A stretch of 64,000 nucleotides of DNA from the NCBI GenBank assembly GCA_045596365.1, contig JAZOCE010000025.1, positions 55,611 through 119,610 on the forward strand, in the 5' to 3' direction. The position numbers and the translations under genes were made by a program. The first letter of the stretch is position 1; the number at the start of each line of letters is the position of its first letter. Under the pieces are notes generated by a model that ran no database searches, had not been told where the DNA came from, and saw only the letters and a list, made by a program, of their open reading frames with translations. Origin of the DNA: RGIG4079 sp045596365 (GTDB lineage: Bacteria > Bacteroidota > Bacteroidia > Bacteroidales > Muribaculaceae). Of the stretch, positions 44,207 through 53,980 are shown in pieces.

Positions 44207-45292
44207 TTATTCCGAGACTGTTCCAAGCTCTTTTATTCCGCCTGTCAATGCGTCAAACAATAGATAGGCAGGGGCGGTTTTTGTAGTAAACATTCCGGGA
44301 TCTATACCAAAGACAACTCCATATTGTGCAACGTTAAATGTTTCGTCCACAAAAACTTTTCCCTCATATTCGAGTTTGATATTTGCTTTGCCGGGTATTC
44401 GGTAGGCTACGCCTCCCTTAGGAAATTGTTTTGTCAGCCCTGTTTTTTCGTTTTTTGGCAATTCACCGCGTTCGGTAATTTCAAGAGATAGGTAAATAGG
44501 CTTGCCTGAAAGGTCGAGAGCGTCAACGATACCATTAAGCGAAGATATGCGAGCGATAACCTTTTCGGATGATATAGTATCGGGTGTAAAACGGAATGTT
44601 TTAACATCGGTGTAACTACTTTCTGTGCCCATAAACATTGCTGTTAATGCAGCTTCTTGTGCCGATAGATTGTCGAGAACAAGTTGCATGGCTTGTCCAT
44701 CGGGTGGCATCTGTTCGGCTTGTCCTGTGAGGATGTCTGTTCGGCTTTGACGAAGCGCATATATTTGAGAAGCAGCGAGTTCGGCACGTTTGGCAGATGA
44801 TTGACTTTGCAACATTTCTTGGCTGATGACATGTTGAGCGGCATCGTTATCAATGGGCGTTGGAGATGGAGCAATAGGGGTGGGTAGCTCAACAATCGGT
44901 TGTTCAGGTATCTCCTCTGTATTTATAGCAAGAGGCATATTTTCTTCATTTACGATGAGAAATGGAGATGTCCCTTTCTTGAACTGCATGAGGTAGCGTT
45001 CATCGGGGTTAGCAACACCGCGAGGTGTTATAAGAATAGATTTGACTTTCCATGAGCGACTCGCTTCCGCTATAGCATTATCAGCGTCAAGGTATTTTTT
45101 TGCATATTTGTAGTATTCTCCAGGTTGTTTTTCTGTACATTCAGTCTCTATTGTGATGTCAAATACAGTTGAAGGGAGATTGTATATAAGACCATATTCG
45201 CTTGCTTTTGTAGCAGTGAGCTTTTGCGTCGTTTGTGCTAATGTTGTTATTGAGAATAACAATGATATTATTAATGCTGAAAATATTTTCAT
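44207..45292 (-). CDS. DUF4831-like exported protein
   Basis: A 361-residue protein with signal peptide (LIISLLFSITTLAQ) and the features of the Bacteroidetes DUF4831 family (YNLPSTVFDITIETE near the N terminus, GVVFGIDPGMFTTK near the C terminus). A Pro/Ile-rich segment lies in the middle (VELPTPIAPSPTPID). No enzymatic motif is visible. It is 18 bases downstream of the NAD(P)HX repair gene and probably in its transcript. Confidence 0.65.
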   Translation of the reverse strand: MKIFSALIISLLFSITTLAQTTQKLTATKASEYGLIYNLPSTVFDITIETECTEKQPGEYYKYAKKYLDADNAIAEASRSWKVKSILITPRGVANPDERYLMQFKKGTSPFLIVNEENMPLAINTEEIPEQPIVELPTPIAPSPTPIDNDAAQHVISQEMLQSQSSAKRAELAASQIYALRQSRTDILTGQAEQMPPDGQAMQLVLDNLSAQEAALTAMFMGTESSYTDVKTFRFTPDTISSEKVIARISSLNGIVDALDLSGKPIYLSLEITERGELPKNEKTGLTKQFPKGGVAYRIPGKANIKLEYEGKVFVDETFNVAQYGVVFGIDPGMFTTKTAPAYLLFDALTGGIKELGTVSE

Positions 45293-45310
45293 AATAGACT
45301 TTTTAATTAA

Positions 45311-46825
45311 TTAGATCATTATTGAGCGTATCGCTTTACCAAGATTTTCGGCAATATCTCCTGCTGTAACACCATATTGACTATGTTCTTCAGCGGCAAT
45401 ATCTCCTGCTAATCCATGGATATAAGTTCCGATGAGTGCGCTCACTTCAGGTTTATATCCTTGTGCCATCAAAGATGCGATTACGCCGGTCAGAACATCT
45501 CCGCTACCACCGGTAGCCATGCCCGGATTTCCCGATGAATTGAAATATATTTTACCATCAGGACGCACTACAGCGGTATAATGCCCTTTTAATACGATAA
45601 TTATGTTATAATATTTTGCCATTTCAACAGCCTTCTTCAAGCGACTTTCAGCGTTGATTTGTGCCCCAAACAGACGATCGAATTCTGCTGCATGAGGTGT
45701 TATTATCGAAAGAATGGGGATGTGGTTTAATAGAGATGGTCGCAATGCTATGCAGTTGAGAGCATCAGCATCAAGTATTACAGGATTTCCTGCTGTTTTC
45801 AAAAATGCTTCAAGTGCATTTATGGTAACTTCATGAGTGCCGATGCCCGGACCTATTGCTATTGATGAATATTGATGTTGTAATAGCATATTGGTCACGG
45901 CAATATCGTGTTTGTCAGCATCAAAAAGAGCCTCAGGAACTGATGTTTGCATTATGTTGTAGCCACAACGAGCTGAATGGATGGATACTTTTCCTGCACC
46001 GGAGCGCAAAGCTCCTTTTGCTGCGAGAACTGCTGCACCCATCATCCCATAACTGCCGGCTATAATCATCGCAGAGCCGTAGTCTGCTTTAGAGGTAAAT
46101 GGCTTTCGACGTTTCAACACTCGGCGCACGTCATTTTTCTCAACAAGATAGATGTCAGTTGTAGTATTGCGAATTTCATCGGCACTAAGCTCAATGTCAA
46201 GTATTTTCCATTCCCCCACGAGGTTGGCATTGTCGCTGATGAAGAAAGCAAGACGAGGGAATTGTATGGCGAGAGTCAGATTGGCATGTATAATATTTCT
46301 ATTTATAACACCATTATTCCAATCGCTGAACATTCCTGATGGTACATCTATTGACACAACTGTAGCACCTGACTCGTTGATGTATCTAACCAATGCCATG
46401 AAGCCACCCGATAGAGGCTCGCGCAAGCCAGAACCAAACAGCCCATCGATAACTAAATGATTACGAGACAAGTCGGGAAGTGTGAAATTGCCCTTGACTT
46501 CGGTGTAATCGATGTCTCCACATTCGAGAAGACGATCGCGACAAGCTAAACAATCAGAGTTTAGACGGTTACCTCCGATGTTAAACAAAAATATTTCAGG
46601 ACGATAGCCTTGTTCAATCAACATTCTGGCGATGGCAAGAGCGTCAGCTCCATTATTTCCCGGACCGGCAAAAATAGCGATGCGTTTATTAGGACGCCAT
46701 CGTGAGATGATTTCACACGTGGCAGCTTCAGCTACTCGCTCAATTAGTTCAAGTGCGGTAACTCCTTCATTCTCTATCGTATAACGGTCAATTGCGCGTA
46801 TTTGGTCGTTTCTGAATATTTTCAT
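45311..46825 (-). CDS. nnr: Bifunctional NAD(P)HX epimerase/dehydratase
   Basis: A 504-residue fusion. The N-terminal YjeF_N epimerase domain has FAGPGNNGADALAIARML (residues about 51-68) and SIDVPSGM. The C-terminal ribokinase-like dehydratase has ALNCIALRP and the NPGMATGGSGDVLTGV motif. It repairs hydrated NADH and NADPH using ADP or ATP. The length is as expected for the fused bacterial form. A -7 box (TAAATTTG on the minus strand, 46851-46858) lies 25 bases upstream. Confidence 0.92.
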   Translation of the reverse strand: MKIFRNDQIRAIDRYTIENEGVTALELIERVAEAATCEIISRWRPNKRIAIFAGPGNNGADALAIARMLIEQGYRPEIFLFNIGGNRLNSDCLACRDRLLECGDIDYTEVKGNFTLPDLSRNHLVIDGLFGSGLREPLSGGFMALVRYINESGATVVSIDVPSGMFSDWNNGVINRNIIHANLTLAIQFPRLAFFISDNANLVGEWKILDIELSADEIRNTTTDIYLVEKNDVRRVLKRRKPFTSKADYGSAMIIAGSYGMMGAAVLAAKGALRSGAGKVSIHSARCGYNIMQTSVPEALFDADKHDIAVTNMLLQHQYSSIAIGPGIGTHEVTINALEAFLKTAGNPVILDADALNCIALRPSLLNHIPILSIITPHAAEFDRLFGAQINAESRLKKAVEMAKYYNIIIVLKGHYTAVVRPDGKIYFNSSGNPGMATGGSGDVLTGVIASLMAQGYKPEVSALIGTYIHGLAGDIAAEEHSQYGVTAGDIAENLGKAIRSIMI

Positions 46826-46953
46826 ATCTACATGTTGTGTTATTAACGGACAAATTTACAAATTATATTCTGCTTTTACTGCATTTAGACATAAATCGTT
46901 GATTTAATAAAACAAAAAACATTAGAGTAGTAGGTGAGTACCTAAATTTTTAT

Positions 46954-46961
46954 TAATTTTG
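46954..46961 (+). promoter_or_regulatory. -7 box of hpt
   Basis: TAATTTTG lies 11 bases before the hpt ATG, so the leader would be only about seven bases. Confidence 0.45.
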
Positions 46962-46972
46962 TAGCCATTAAG

Positions 46973-47518
46973 ATGAAACAAGAGGTTACATATCAAGGAT
47001 TGACGTTTGAGCCATATATCACCAAAGAGGAGATTGTCGCTCGAGTACAACAACTTGCACATGAGATCGAAAAAGATTGTGCCGGTACAACTCCTTTGTT
47101 CTTGTGTGTACTTAATGGCGCATTTATGTTTGCATCTGACTTGTTTCGTGCTGTGGATATGGATGCCGAGATATCGTTTATTCGTCTCCAAAGCTATGAG
47201 GGAACAGGCTCGACAGGCGTTGTAAAAGAGGTTATAGGCTTGACTGAAAACATAGAAGGACGCACTGTGATTATTGTTGAGGATATCGTTGACACCGGAA
47301 AGACAATGGTAAAATTGGTAAAAGACCTTGAAGCTAAAAATCCGGCAGCTGTAAAAATAGCAACGTTGTTATATAAGCCTGACTCTGTGCAGTGTGATCT
47401 TAAACTTGATTATGTGGGTTTCCCCATTCCATCAAAGTTCATTGTGGGGTATGGTCTTGACCTTGATGGCATGGCGCGTAATTTACCCGATATATATGTA
47501 TTGAAAAAAGATAAGTAA
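46973..47518 (+). CDS. hpt: Hypoxanthine phosphoribosyltransferase
   Basis: A 181-residue purine salvage enzyme. The PRPP-binding loop is VIIVEDIVDTGKTM (residues about 100-113). VLNGAFMFASDL and LQSYEGTGSTG form the substrate and flexible loop segments. It converts hypoxanthine or guanine to the nucleotide in the cytoplasm. Followed by adk on the same strand. Confidence 0.94.
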   Translation: MKQEVTYQGLTFEPYITKEEIVARVQQLAHEIEKDCAGTTPLFLCVLNGAFMFASDLFRAVDMDAEISFIRLQSYEGTGSTGVVKEVIGLTENIEGRTVIIVEDIVDTGKTMVKLVKDLEAKNPAAVKIATLLYKPDSVQCDLKLDYVGFPIPSKFIVGYGLDLDGMARNLPDIYVLKKDK

Positions 47519-47660
47519 TTATCTCATATAAAATAAATCCAATCTCAGTGAGTGAGAAATCTTCTTAACCTGACCTTTTCCATGATTTGTGCACATGCTT
47601 TGTAATATGGCAAAGTGTTTATAGTAAAAAAATTGGTAAAAAAGAAAATAGAAAAAAGAA

Positions 47661-48239
47661 ATGTTTAATTTAGTGATTTTTGGGGCCCCGGGAAGTGGAA
47701 AAGGGACACAAAGCGAACAATTGATTGAGGAATATGGATTGTATCATATCTCTACAGGTGAAGTGTTGCGCGATTTAATCGCTCGTGGTACCGAACTTGG
47801 GAAAATCGCCGATAGCTATATCTCTAAAGGAAATCTCATTCCTGACGATTTAATGATAAATATCCTTGCCGATTTGCTTGATTCAAACCCTGCAACAGCA
47901 GGTGGTGTAATCTTTGATGGGTTCCCCCGCACTATAAACCAGGCTAAAGCATTGAAAGAAATGCTTTCTGAACGAGGCTCAAAAGTACATGCCGTAGTGG
48001 GACTTGAAGTAGAGGATGCCGAGTTGATTGAGCGTCTAATCAAACGCGGACAAGACTCAGGTCGTGCCGATGACAACCTTGAAACAATTAAACAACGTCT
48101 TGAGGTGTATCACACTCAAACATCGCCATTGAAAGACTACTATGTAGCTGAAGGCAAATATCATGGTATTCATGGCAGTGGCTCTGTTAAAGATATCTTC
48201 AATGCAATAAAAACATCAATCGACAAAGTAAAGCCTTAA
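47661..48239 (+). CDS. adk: Adenylate kinase
   Basis: A 192-residue kinase with the P-loop FGAPGSGKGTQSEQ at the N terminus, FDGFPRTINQAKAL, and a short LID with GRADDNLETI. It interconverts AMP and ATP with ADP. The length fits the short type. A 142-base gap from hpt holds no clear terminator. A strong terminator follows. Confidence 0.95.
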   Translation: MFNLVIFGAPGSGKGTQSEQLIEEYGLYHISTGEVLRDLIARGTELGKIADSYISKGNLIPDDLMINILADLLDSNPATAGGVIFDGFPRTINQAKALKEMLSERGSKVHAVVGLEVEDAELIERLIKRGQDSGRADDNLETIKQRLEVYHTQTSPLKDYYVAEGKYHGIHGSGSVKDIFNAIKTSIDKVKP

Positions 48240-48260
48240 CAAATAATTGATTAACAACAA

Positions 48261-48307
48261 ACAATAAGGAGATGCATCACACGACACATCTCCTTATTGT
48301 TTTTTAT
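48261..48307 (+). terminator. Terminator of adk
   Basis: ACAATAAGGAGATG (48261-48274) pairs with CATCTCCTTATTGT (48287-48300), a 14-bp stem followed by TTTTTATA. Confidence 0.88.
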
Positions 48308-48388
48308 AAAAGGGCCGAGACTCACGCCCCAGCCCTCCCCAATTCCTTTCATCTGCAAATGTGTAGTATCGATTTATTGGTGCCCAAT

Positions 48389-48427
48389 ACAATATCCCTT
48401 GAAGTCAACATCTTCAAGGGATATTGT
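48389..48427 (-). terminator. Terminator of the M3 peptidase gene
   Basis: A 16-bp perfect stem, ACAATATCCCTTGAAG (48389-48404) with CTTCAAGGGATATTGT (48412-48427), lies 20 bases after the stop codon of the convergent gene. Confidence 0.8.
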
Positions 48428-48446
48428 AGGTATGTGAAATAGTAAA

Positions 48447-50576
48447 TTATTTCAAGAGACCGCGGTTGCGGAGTAGGGCATCGGGATTAGGATCTTGTCC
48501 GCGGAAGTTTTTATATAGCACCATAGGATCTTCGCTTCCTCCCATTTCGAGAACGTTTTCTTTGAATGCTTTAGCTGTTGCTGGGTCAAATACGCCTTTT
48601 TCTTTGAATAGCTCAAATCCATCGGCATCAAGAACTTCAGCCCATAGGTAGGTATAATATCCTGCTGCATAGCCGTCGCTACCAAAGATGTGTTTGAAAT
48701 AGGTACTGCGATAACGGAATTGTACTTCTTCTGGCAAACCGAGTTTCTCTGCAACAGTTTTTTCAAATGCTTCTACATCGATGTCATCGGTAGTGTTGAT
48801 TTTGCCCCATTGCAAGTCAAGAAGAGCGGCACCTGCAAGTTCGGTAGTAGCAAATCCTTGGTTGTGAGTTGATGATGCTTGTAGTTTTTCGATTAGAGCA
48901 TCTGGCATAACTTCGCCTGTCTTGTAGTGATGAGCGTAGTATTTGATTAGCTCAGGCTCCATAGCCCAATGTTCGTGGATTTGTGATGGTAGTTCAACAA
49001 AGTCGCGGTCAACATTTGTACCGGCTTGTGATTTGTATTGAGCGCGTGTCAACATGCCATGCAAGCCATGTCCAAACTCGTGGAACATTGTTTCCACTTC
49101 GTCAAGAGTGAGAAGCGAAGGTGTATCAGCTGTTGGCTTAGAGAAGTTTCCAACGTTGTAGATAACAGGACGCACTTGTGTACCATCATCTTTGATATAA
49201 GCGCCTTTAAACTCGCTCATCCATGCGCCTTGGCGTTTTGAATCGCGTGGGAAATAGTCAGTCATAAACACAGCAACATGTTCACCGGCAGCATCTTTAA
49301 CATCATATACTTTAACTTCGGGGTGATATTTAGGTGCGTCAGGCATTTCTGTGAATGTGATGCCATACAAGCGTTCAGCCATGTGGAACACACCTTTTAG
49401 CACGCTGTCGCAGGCAAAGTATTGACGCACTTCGTTTTCGTCAAGGTCATATTTTTGTTTACGCACTTTTTCAGCATAGTAGTAATAGTCCCAAGGTGCG
49501 ATTTTAAAGTTCCCACCTTCAGCATCAACTATAGCTTGCATTTCGGCAACCTCTTCTTTCACGCGTTTAACGGCAGGCTCCCAAATCTTCATCAAAAGAT
49601 TTTCGGCATTGTCAACTGTCTTAGCCATTACGTTGTCGGTCATGTAGTCAGCGTAAGAGTTAAAACCAAGTAGGTTAGCTTTAAGAACGCGATTTTTGAC
49701 GATTTCTTTGATTAGAGGTTTGTTGTCGGTAGAATCTTTTGATGCAAGAGTGATGTAACCTTCATACATTTGTTGGCGAAGGTCGCGATTGTCGGCAAAT
49801 TGCAATAATGGTAAGCGACTTGGAGCATGTAGAGTAAACACCCATTTGCCTTCGTGTCCGCGTTTAGTGGCTTCTTCAGCTGCAACAGCAATGTTAGAAA
49901 CAGGAAGACCGGCAAGTTTAGTTGAGTCGTCAACAACGAGCTCAAATGCATTCGTTGCTGTGAGAATATTTTTATTGTATTTTAGATACAAGTCGGTCAA
50001 TGCAAGGTTTAGCTTCATCAACTCCTCTTTCTTTTCAGCATCAAGTAGAGCGCCATTGCGAGTGAATGATTTGTAGGTGTCTTCGATGGCACGTTTTTGT
50101 GCTGTGGTGTAGTCCATCTCTCCAATGTGGTCGTAAAGATATTTTACACGTTGGAAAAGAGAATCGTTCATCATGATTTCGTCAGAATGTTGAGAATACA
50201 TGGGCATCGCAACTTCTGAAATAGCAATCATTTCATCTGATGAATTTGATTCAGTGAGAGCAAAGAATACAATTGCTACTTTTTCAAGCAATTCGCCTGA
50301 CATGTCCATTGCAAGAATTGTATTCTCGAATGTGGGTGTTTCAGCATTGCTTACGATAGCTTGGATTTCAGCTTTTTGTTGTTTGATACCTTCTTCAAAT
50401 GCAGGAAGATAGTGATCATAAGTAATTTCCTCAAATGGCGGAATTTCATAAGGAGTAGAGTATTCCGTCATGAATGGATTGGCTGTCTTAGAATCCATTG
50501 AGCAGGATGTGTTAAGCGCAACTATGGCGCATGCCGCTGTTGCGAGGGTTAATAAATTACGTTTCATAAATTTCAC
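48447..50576 (-). CDS. M3 family peptidyl-dipeptidase (Dcp-like), lipoprotein
   Basis: A 709-residue zinc metallopeptidase with the HEFGH motif in VETMFHEFGHGLHGML (about residue 490) and the downstream Glu ligand region. The N terminus has a lipobox-like NTSC (Cys at about residue 25), so it is probably an envelope lipoprotein, unlike cytoplasmic E. coli Dcp. It should release dipeptides from peptide C termini. Monocistronic with its own terminator. Confidence 0.88.
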   Translation of the reverse strand: MKFMKRNLLTLATAACAIVALNTSCSMDSKTANPFMTEYSTPYEIPPFEEITYDHYLPAFEEGIKQQKAEIQAIVSNAETPTFENTILAMDMSGELLEKVAIVFFALTESNSSDEMIAISEVAMPMYSQHSDEIMMNDSLFQRVKYLYDHIGEMDYTTAQKRAIEDTYKSFTRNGALLDAEKKEELMKLNLALTDLYLKYNKNILTATNAFELVVDDSTKLAGLPVSNIAVAAEEATKRGHEGKWVFTLHAPSRLPLLQFADNRDLRQQMYEGYITLASKDSTDNKPLIKEIVKNRVLKANLLGFNSYADYMTDNVMAKTVDNAENLLMKIWEPAVKRVKEEVAEMQAIVDAEGGNFKIAPWDYYYYAEKVRKQKYDLDENEVRQYFACDSVLKGVFHMAERLYGITFTEMPDAPKYHPEVKVYDVKDAAGEHVAVFMTDYFPRDSKRQGAWMSEFKGAYIKDDGTQVRPVIYNVGNFSKPTADTPSLLTLDEVETMFHEFGHGLHGMLTRAQYKSQAGTNVDRDFVELPSQIHEHWAMEPELIKYYAHHYKTGEVMPDALIEKLQASSTHNQGFATTELAGAALLDLQWGKINTTDDIDVEAFEKTVAEKLGLPEEVQFRYRSTYFKHIFGSDGYAAGYYTYLWAEVLDADGFELFKEKGVFDPATAKAFKENVLEMGGSEDPMVLYKNFRGQDPNPDALLRNRGLLK

Positions 50577-50619
50577 TGTGATTTTATGGTTATAATAAAT
50601 TTTCTATGAAGATATTAAA

Positions 50620-51720
50620 TTAATTTGTCTCCCACAAAAATGTTGTCAATAATGCATAATGATCTGAGCTTTTGATATTGTTACGTTCTATATCGATAGC
50701 TTTGAAATTACCTTGATATAGTACATGATCTATTCTAAAATAAAAACGATTGGCATTGTAAGTTATTGTTGGACCAAATGCATTTTCGGCATAAGCATCA
50801 TGCATTTTATCCCCGCTGATGGTGCGCACAGCATAACAATTTGGAACATCGTTGAAGTCTCCGCATGCTATGATATTTCCTCCGGTCTTGTCAATGTGTG
50901 CGCGTATTATTTGGGCTTGCTTAGCTCTGATTTTTGCTGCATCATTAATCTTTGACACTAATTGGCGTTTCGCTTTCTTGATGTTATCGTCGGCTTTGAG
51001 TTGTGTTAAATCCTTATATAGAGCTTTGTCATCGCTGTCTAACCCAAACGACCGCAAGTGAAGGTTGTAAATCGTTACAATTTCATTCCCTATCTCGACA
51101 ATATAAGCCGCCATATCTCGACGATTCTCTGCACTAACTCCTAAGTCTATTGGGGTGAAAGGGTATTTTGAAAGTATTGATTGTCCTGCTACTCCTACTT
51201 TTTGATAGGGGTATCGTTGCTTCAGAGAATCAACTTGTTCGGCGGTAACGTGTGTAAGAGAGAGAGGAGATAGATAATCACATTCTTGCATACACACAAT
51301 GTCGGCATCGGTAGATAATATGTAGCTGACTGTGCGATTGGTGTTATCGGGGTAAATTCCCTCTTGGTCGAAAAATTCCACTATGTTGTAGGTGAGTAGA
51401 GTGAATGAATGTCGCTTTTCACTCTCGCTCATTTTGTAGCCAAGTATATTTACGGGGCTAAAATTTAGAAGCGGACCTACACATAATAGGAATGAGATTA
51501 TGGGAATTAAAGAGAGTTTACGTTTTAATAATAGGTCTATAAATAATATTAAGATATTTAGTATTATCCACACCGGGAATGACATGTTTGTGAGCCCTGC
51601 AATTGCGATTGTTTCGGGGTTTATGTTCCCTGCATAGGCCGATACGATCAAGCATAGACCTATGAGAATATTGAAGAATATCCCGATGTTAATAAATATC
51701 TTTTTTATTACTAACTTCAT
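50620..51720 (-). CDS. Endonuclease/exonuclease/phosphatase family membrane protein
   Basis: A 366-residue protein with about three N-terminal transmembrane helices (residues about 7-90). An EEP domain follows: LLTYNIVEFFD, IVCMQECDYLSP (catalytic Glu), YNLHLRSFGLD, CGDFNDVP and the terminal SSDHYALLTTF. It acts outside the inner membrane if the topology is as predicted; nucleic acid or phospholipid could be substrate. It overlaps the rhomboid gene upstream by four bases. Confidence 0.82.
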   Translation of the reverse strand: MKLVIKKIFINIGIFFNILIGLCLIVSAYAGNINPETIAIAGLTNMSFPVWIILNILILFIDLLLKRKLSLIPIISFLLCVGPLLNFSPVNILGYKMSESEKRHSFTLLTYNIVEFFDQEGIYPDNTNRTVSYILSTDADIVCMQECDYLSPLSLTHVTAEQVDSLKQRYPYQKVGVAGQSILSKYPFTPIDLGVSAENRRDMAAYIVEIGNEIVTIYNLHLRSFGLDSDDKALYKDLTQLKADDNIKKAKRQLVSKINDAAKIRAKQAQIIRAHIDKTGGNIIACGDFNDVPNCYAVRTISGDKMHDAYAENAFGPTITYNANRFYFRIDHVLYQGNFKAIDIERNNIKSSDHYALLTTFLWETN

Positions 51721-52634
51721 TTTACGCGCTTGCTAACATCAAATAGTCTTTTCTTCTCGTCATCGGATAATGATGAATACCCCGATTTCTTAATCTTGTC
51801 AAGGATGTTGTCAAGGATTTCTCTGTCGTTAGGTGTTGATGCTGATTGTTGTTGAGCGTTATAGCTTTGTTGACTACTTGAATTATGATTGTATTTTTTT
51901 GCTTTAGGTTGTTTTGTTGAGGATGATTTTACTCCTTTCCATATTGAAACAAGGCTGTCAATGGATGAATTGAATGGGCGGGTGATGTCAGTCCCTTTAT
52001 TGAGCATATAGCTGTACAGCAAACCTATCACGGCTCCTCCTAAATGTGCAATGTGTCCTCCGGCATTAGAGCCATTTATACTTAGAAAATCGATTGCAAT
52101 AGTTACGATGGCAATCCACTTCAAAGAAACTGCACCGAAGAAGATTAAATGCATTTTGTAGTCGGGGTGGCGCATGGCTGTCGCTACTACAATTGCTATT
52201 ACTGATGCTGACGCCCCTATTAGCCATCCATTGGTATAAGTGAAGTTGGGGAATGTATTATATGCTCCGATAAACGCTAAAGCGCCACATATACCACCAT
52301 AAAAATACAGCGCGACTAATTGTTTGGCATTTTCGGTCAGTAAAAATACTGTTCCAAACCAGTATAGCCATAACATATTGAATAGAATATGAAATATGTC
52401 AAACTGCGCAAACATGTAAGTAATCAATGTCCAAGGTCTTGTTAGCAATTCTGCCGGTGAAGAGGGCAACTCGATCCAATGAAGCAATGATGTTTCTATG
52501 TTAAATCCGCCAAAAGTACAAATTATCGCTCCTATGCGAAGTGCGAGAAAGACTCCGATATTGATGAATATAAGTTTTATCAACATCGAGCCTGTATTGT
52601 ATTTATGTTTTATTGTATCAATAATAGTTGCCAT
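51717..52634 (-). CDS. Rhomboid family intramembrane serine protease, second copy
   Basis: A 305-residue protein with six transmembrane helices. The active-site Ser is in WLIGASASVIAI (GxSx, about residue 139) and the His in GGHIAHLGGAVIG. FNMLWLYWFGTVFL fits the family. A polar tail of about 90 residues (Ser, Gln and Asn rich) extends past the catalytic core into the cytoplasm, absent from its partner. It overlaps both neighbours (by 4 and 17 bases). Confidence 0.87.
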   Translation of the reverse strand: MATIIDTIKHKYNTGSMLIKLIFINIGVFLALRIGAIICTFGGFNIETSLLHWIELPSSPAELLTRPWTLITYMFAQFDIFHILFNMLWLYWFGTVFLLTENAKQLVALYFYGGICGALAFIGAYNTFPNFTYTNGWLIGASASVIAIVVATAMRHPDYKMHLIFFGAVSLKWIAIVTIAIDFLSINGSNAGGHIAHLGGAVIGLLYSYMLNKGTDITRPFNSSIDSLVSIWKGVKSSSTKQPKAKKYNHNSSSQQSYNAQQQSASTPNDREILDNILDKIKKSGYSSLSDDEKKRLFDVSKRVK

Positions 52635-53358
52635 TTATAATACCTTTACGTTTCCAATATAATATCATCAGCAATCCGAAGAGCATTCCTCCTAAGTGGG
52701 CAAAGTGAGCGACTCCGTCATTTGCCATGCTTAGACCATAGAGTAATTCGATAGCTCCATATCCACTGACAAAGTATTTAGCTTTGATGGGTATAGGTAT
52801 AAACATCATATATATCGGTTGGTTCGGAAAAATCATTCCAAATGCTAATAAAATTCCATAAACTGCTCCTGAAGCACCAACTGTGAGCAATTGGTTGAGG
52901 AATGGCAGTTCTAATCCCATTGCTTGTGCTTGAGCTATGGCTTGCGACATTGCTTCAAGGCTGATGCCGTTTTGGTTGGCCAATGGCATTGTGAAGATGC
53001 TTTCCCATGTAAAATACCATGTGATTTCTTGTATAATTGCAGCTCCCAATCCACATGATATATAATAAAACAAAAATCTTTTTTGTCCTAATGTGCGTTC
53101 TATCGTTGTTCCAAACATGAATAGGGCAAACATGTTGAAAAAGAAATGAGTGAAATCGGCATGCATGAACATGTAGGTGATTAATTGCACCGGGTTGAAA
53201 TCAGAGGCTTCATAGTAATGCAAAGCACCATATTTTTCGATGTCAAACCCTGTGCGAGATGATAATACTAATGTCGCAAGCCATACAATGAAATTTATAA
53301 TAATGAGATTTTTAGTAATAGGTGGTATATTGCTGAAAAATGAGTTACGTTGTGTCAT
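52618..53358 (-). CDS. Rhomboid family intramembrane serine protease, first copy
   Basis: A 246-residue rhomboid with HFFFNMFALFMFG (stabilising His/Asn), the catalytic Ser in TVGASGAVYGI and the His in AHFAHLGGMLFG. It has no cytoplasmic tail. It starts the three-gene operon with the second rhomboid and the EEP protein; a -7 box (TAATTTTG on the minus strand, 53386-53393) lies upstream. Substrates are unknown. Confidence 0.9.
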   Translation of the reverse strand: MTQRNSFFSNIPPITKNLIIINFIVWLATLVLSSRTGFDIEKYGALHYYEASDFNPVQLITYMFMHADFTHFFFNMFALFMFGTTIERTLGQKRFLFYYISCGLGAAIIQEITWYFTWESIFTMPLANQNGISLEAMSQAIAQAQAMGLELPFLNQLLTVGASGAVYGILLAFGMIFPNQPIYMMFIPIPIKAKYFVSGYGAIELLYGLSMANDGVAHFAHLGGMLFGLLMILYWKRKGIINGNYY

Positions 53359-53472
53359 ATTGTAATATTATTATAAATTGGACTACAAAATTAATAAAAA
53401 CTATGGTTATAACATGCTAAATGCACTCTTTGAGCGATTTATATCATTTTTTTCGCAATTTTTTTGATAATA

Positions 53473-53506
53473 TTTGTTTGTTTTTGATATTTAACTACTA
53501 TATTTG
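53473..53506 (+). promoter_or_regulatory. Promoter of the HU gene
   Basis: TTTG at 53473-53476 or 53477-53480, spacer of 22 or 18 bases, TATATTTG (53499-53506). The leader is about 33 bases. Confidence 0.6.
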
Positions 53507-53542
53507 CAATATAATACCCAAATCTAATTAATTTACACAATT

Positions 53543-53815
53543 ATGAACAAAACTGAGCTTATTAACGCTATTGCTGAAAAAGCAAACTTGACTAAAGTTG
53601 ATGCTAAAGCTGCTCTTGACGCTACAATTGAAGCTGTTGGTGAAGCACTTGCACAAAATGACAAAGTAACTCTTATCGGTTTCGGAACTTTCTCTGTTGC
53701 TGAAAAAGGAGCTCGTACAGGTATCAATCCTAAAACAAAAGCTAAAATTGAAATCCCTGCTCGCAAAGCAGTTAAATTTAAGGCTGGCGCTGAACTTAAT
53801 GGTAAAGTAAAATAA
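53543..53815 (+). CDS. hup: HU family DNA-binding protein
   Basis: A 90-residue histone-like protein: MNKTELINAIAEKANLTK, GFGTFSVAEKGARTGINPKT and IPARKAVKFKAGAELN are typical of HU. It bends and compacts DNA as a dimer. Codon choice suggests high expression. Transcribed alone between a good promoter and a good terminator. Confidence 0.95.
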   Translation: MNKTELINAIAEKANLTKVDAKAALDATIEAVGEALAQNDKVTLIGFGTFSVAEKGARTGINPKTKAKIEIPARKAVKFKAGAELNGKVK

Positions 53816-53839
53816 TTTCCCACTAAGAAAATTTTAACG

Positions 53840-53873
53840 AGCGGTTAACTTAAAAAGGTTAACCGCTTTTTTA
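53840..53873 (+). terminator. Terminator of the HU gene
   Basis: AGCGGTTAAC (53840-53849) pairs with GTTAACCGCT (53858-53867), followed by TTTTTT. Confidence 0.88.
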
Positions 53874-53919
53874 TAATATATAGATAGCTGTGCGATTGTT
53901 TATTATAAGATAGAAAAGT

Positions 53920-53954
53920 GAACGAGCCGATAACTTGTGGTTATCGACTCGTTC
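53920..53954 (-). terminator. Terminator of the rplM-rpsI-rpsB-tsf operon
   Basis: GAACGAG-CGATAAC (53920-53934) pairs with GTTATCG-CTCGTTC (53940-53954) with one mismatch. It lies just after the tsf stop codon on the minus strand. Confidence 0.7.
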
Positions 53955-53980
53955 TATGATGCGATGTTATGACTGCGTTA

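Noticed and set aside
47519..47660. Small gene or RNA between hpt and adk
   Set aside because: No reading frame, promoter box or hairpin terminator could be supported in these 142 bases.
53497..53530. Operator motif TCAAATAAATRTTTGA at the HU promoter
   Set aside because: The region is AT-rich with TTTG words but has no match to the palindrome.
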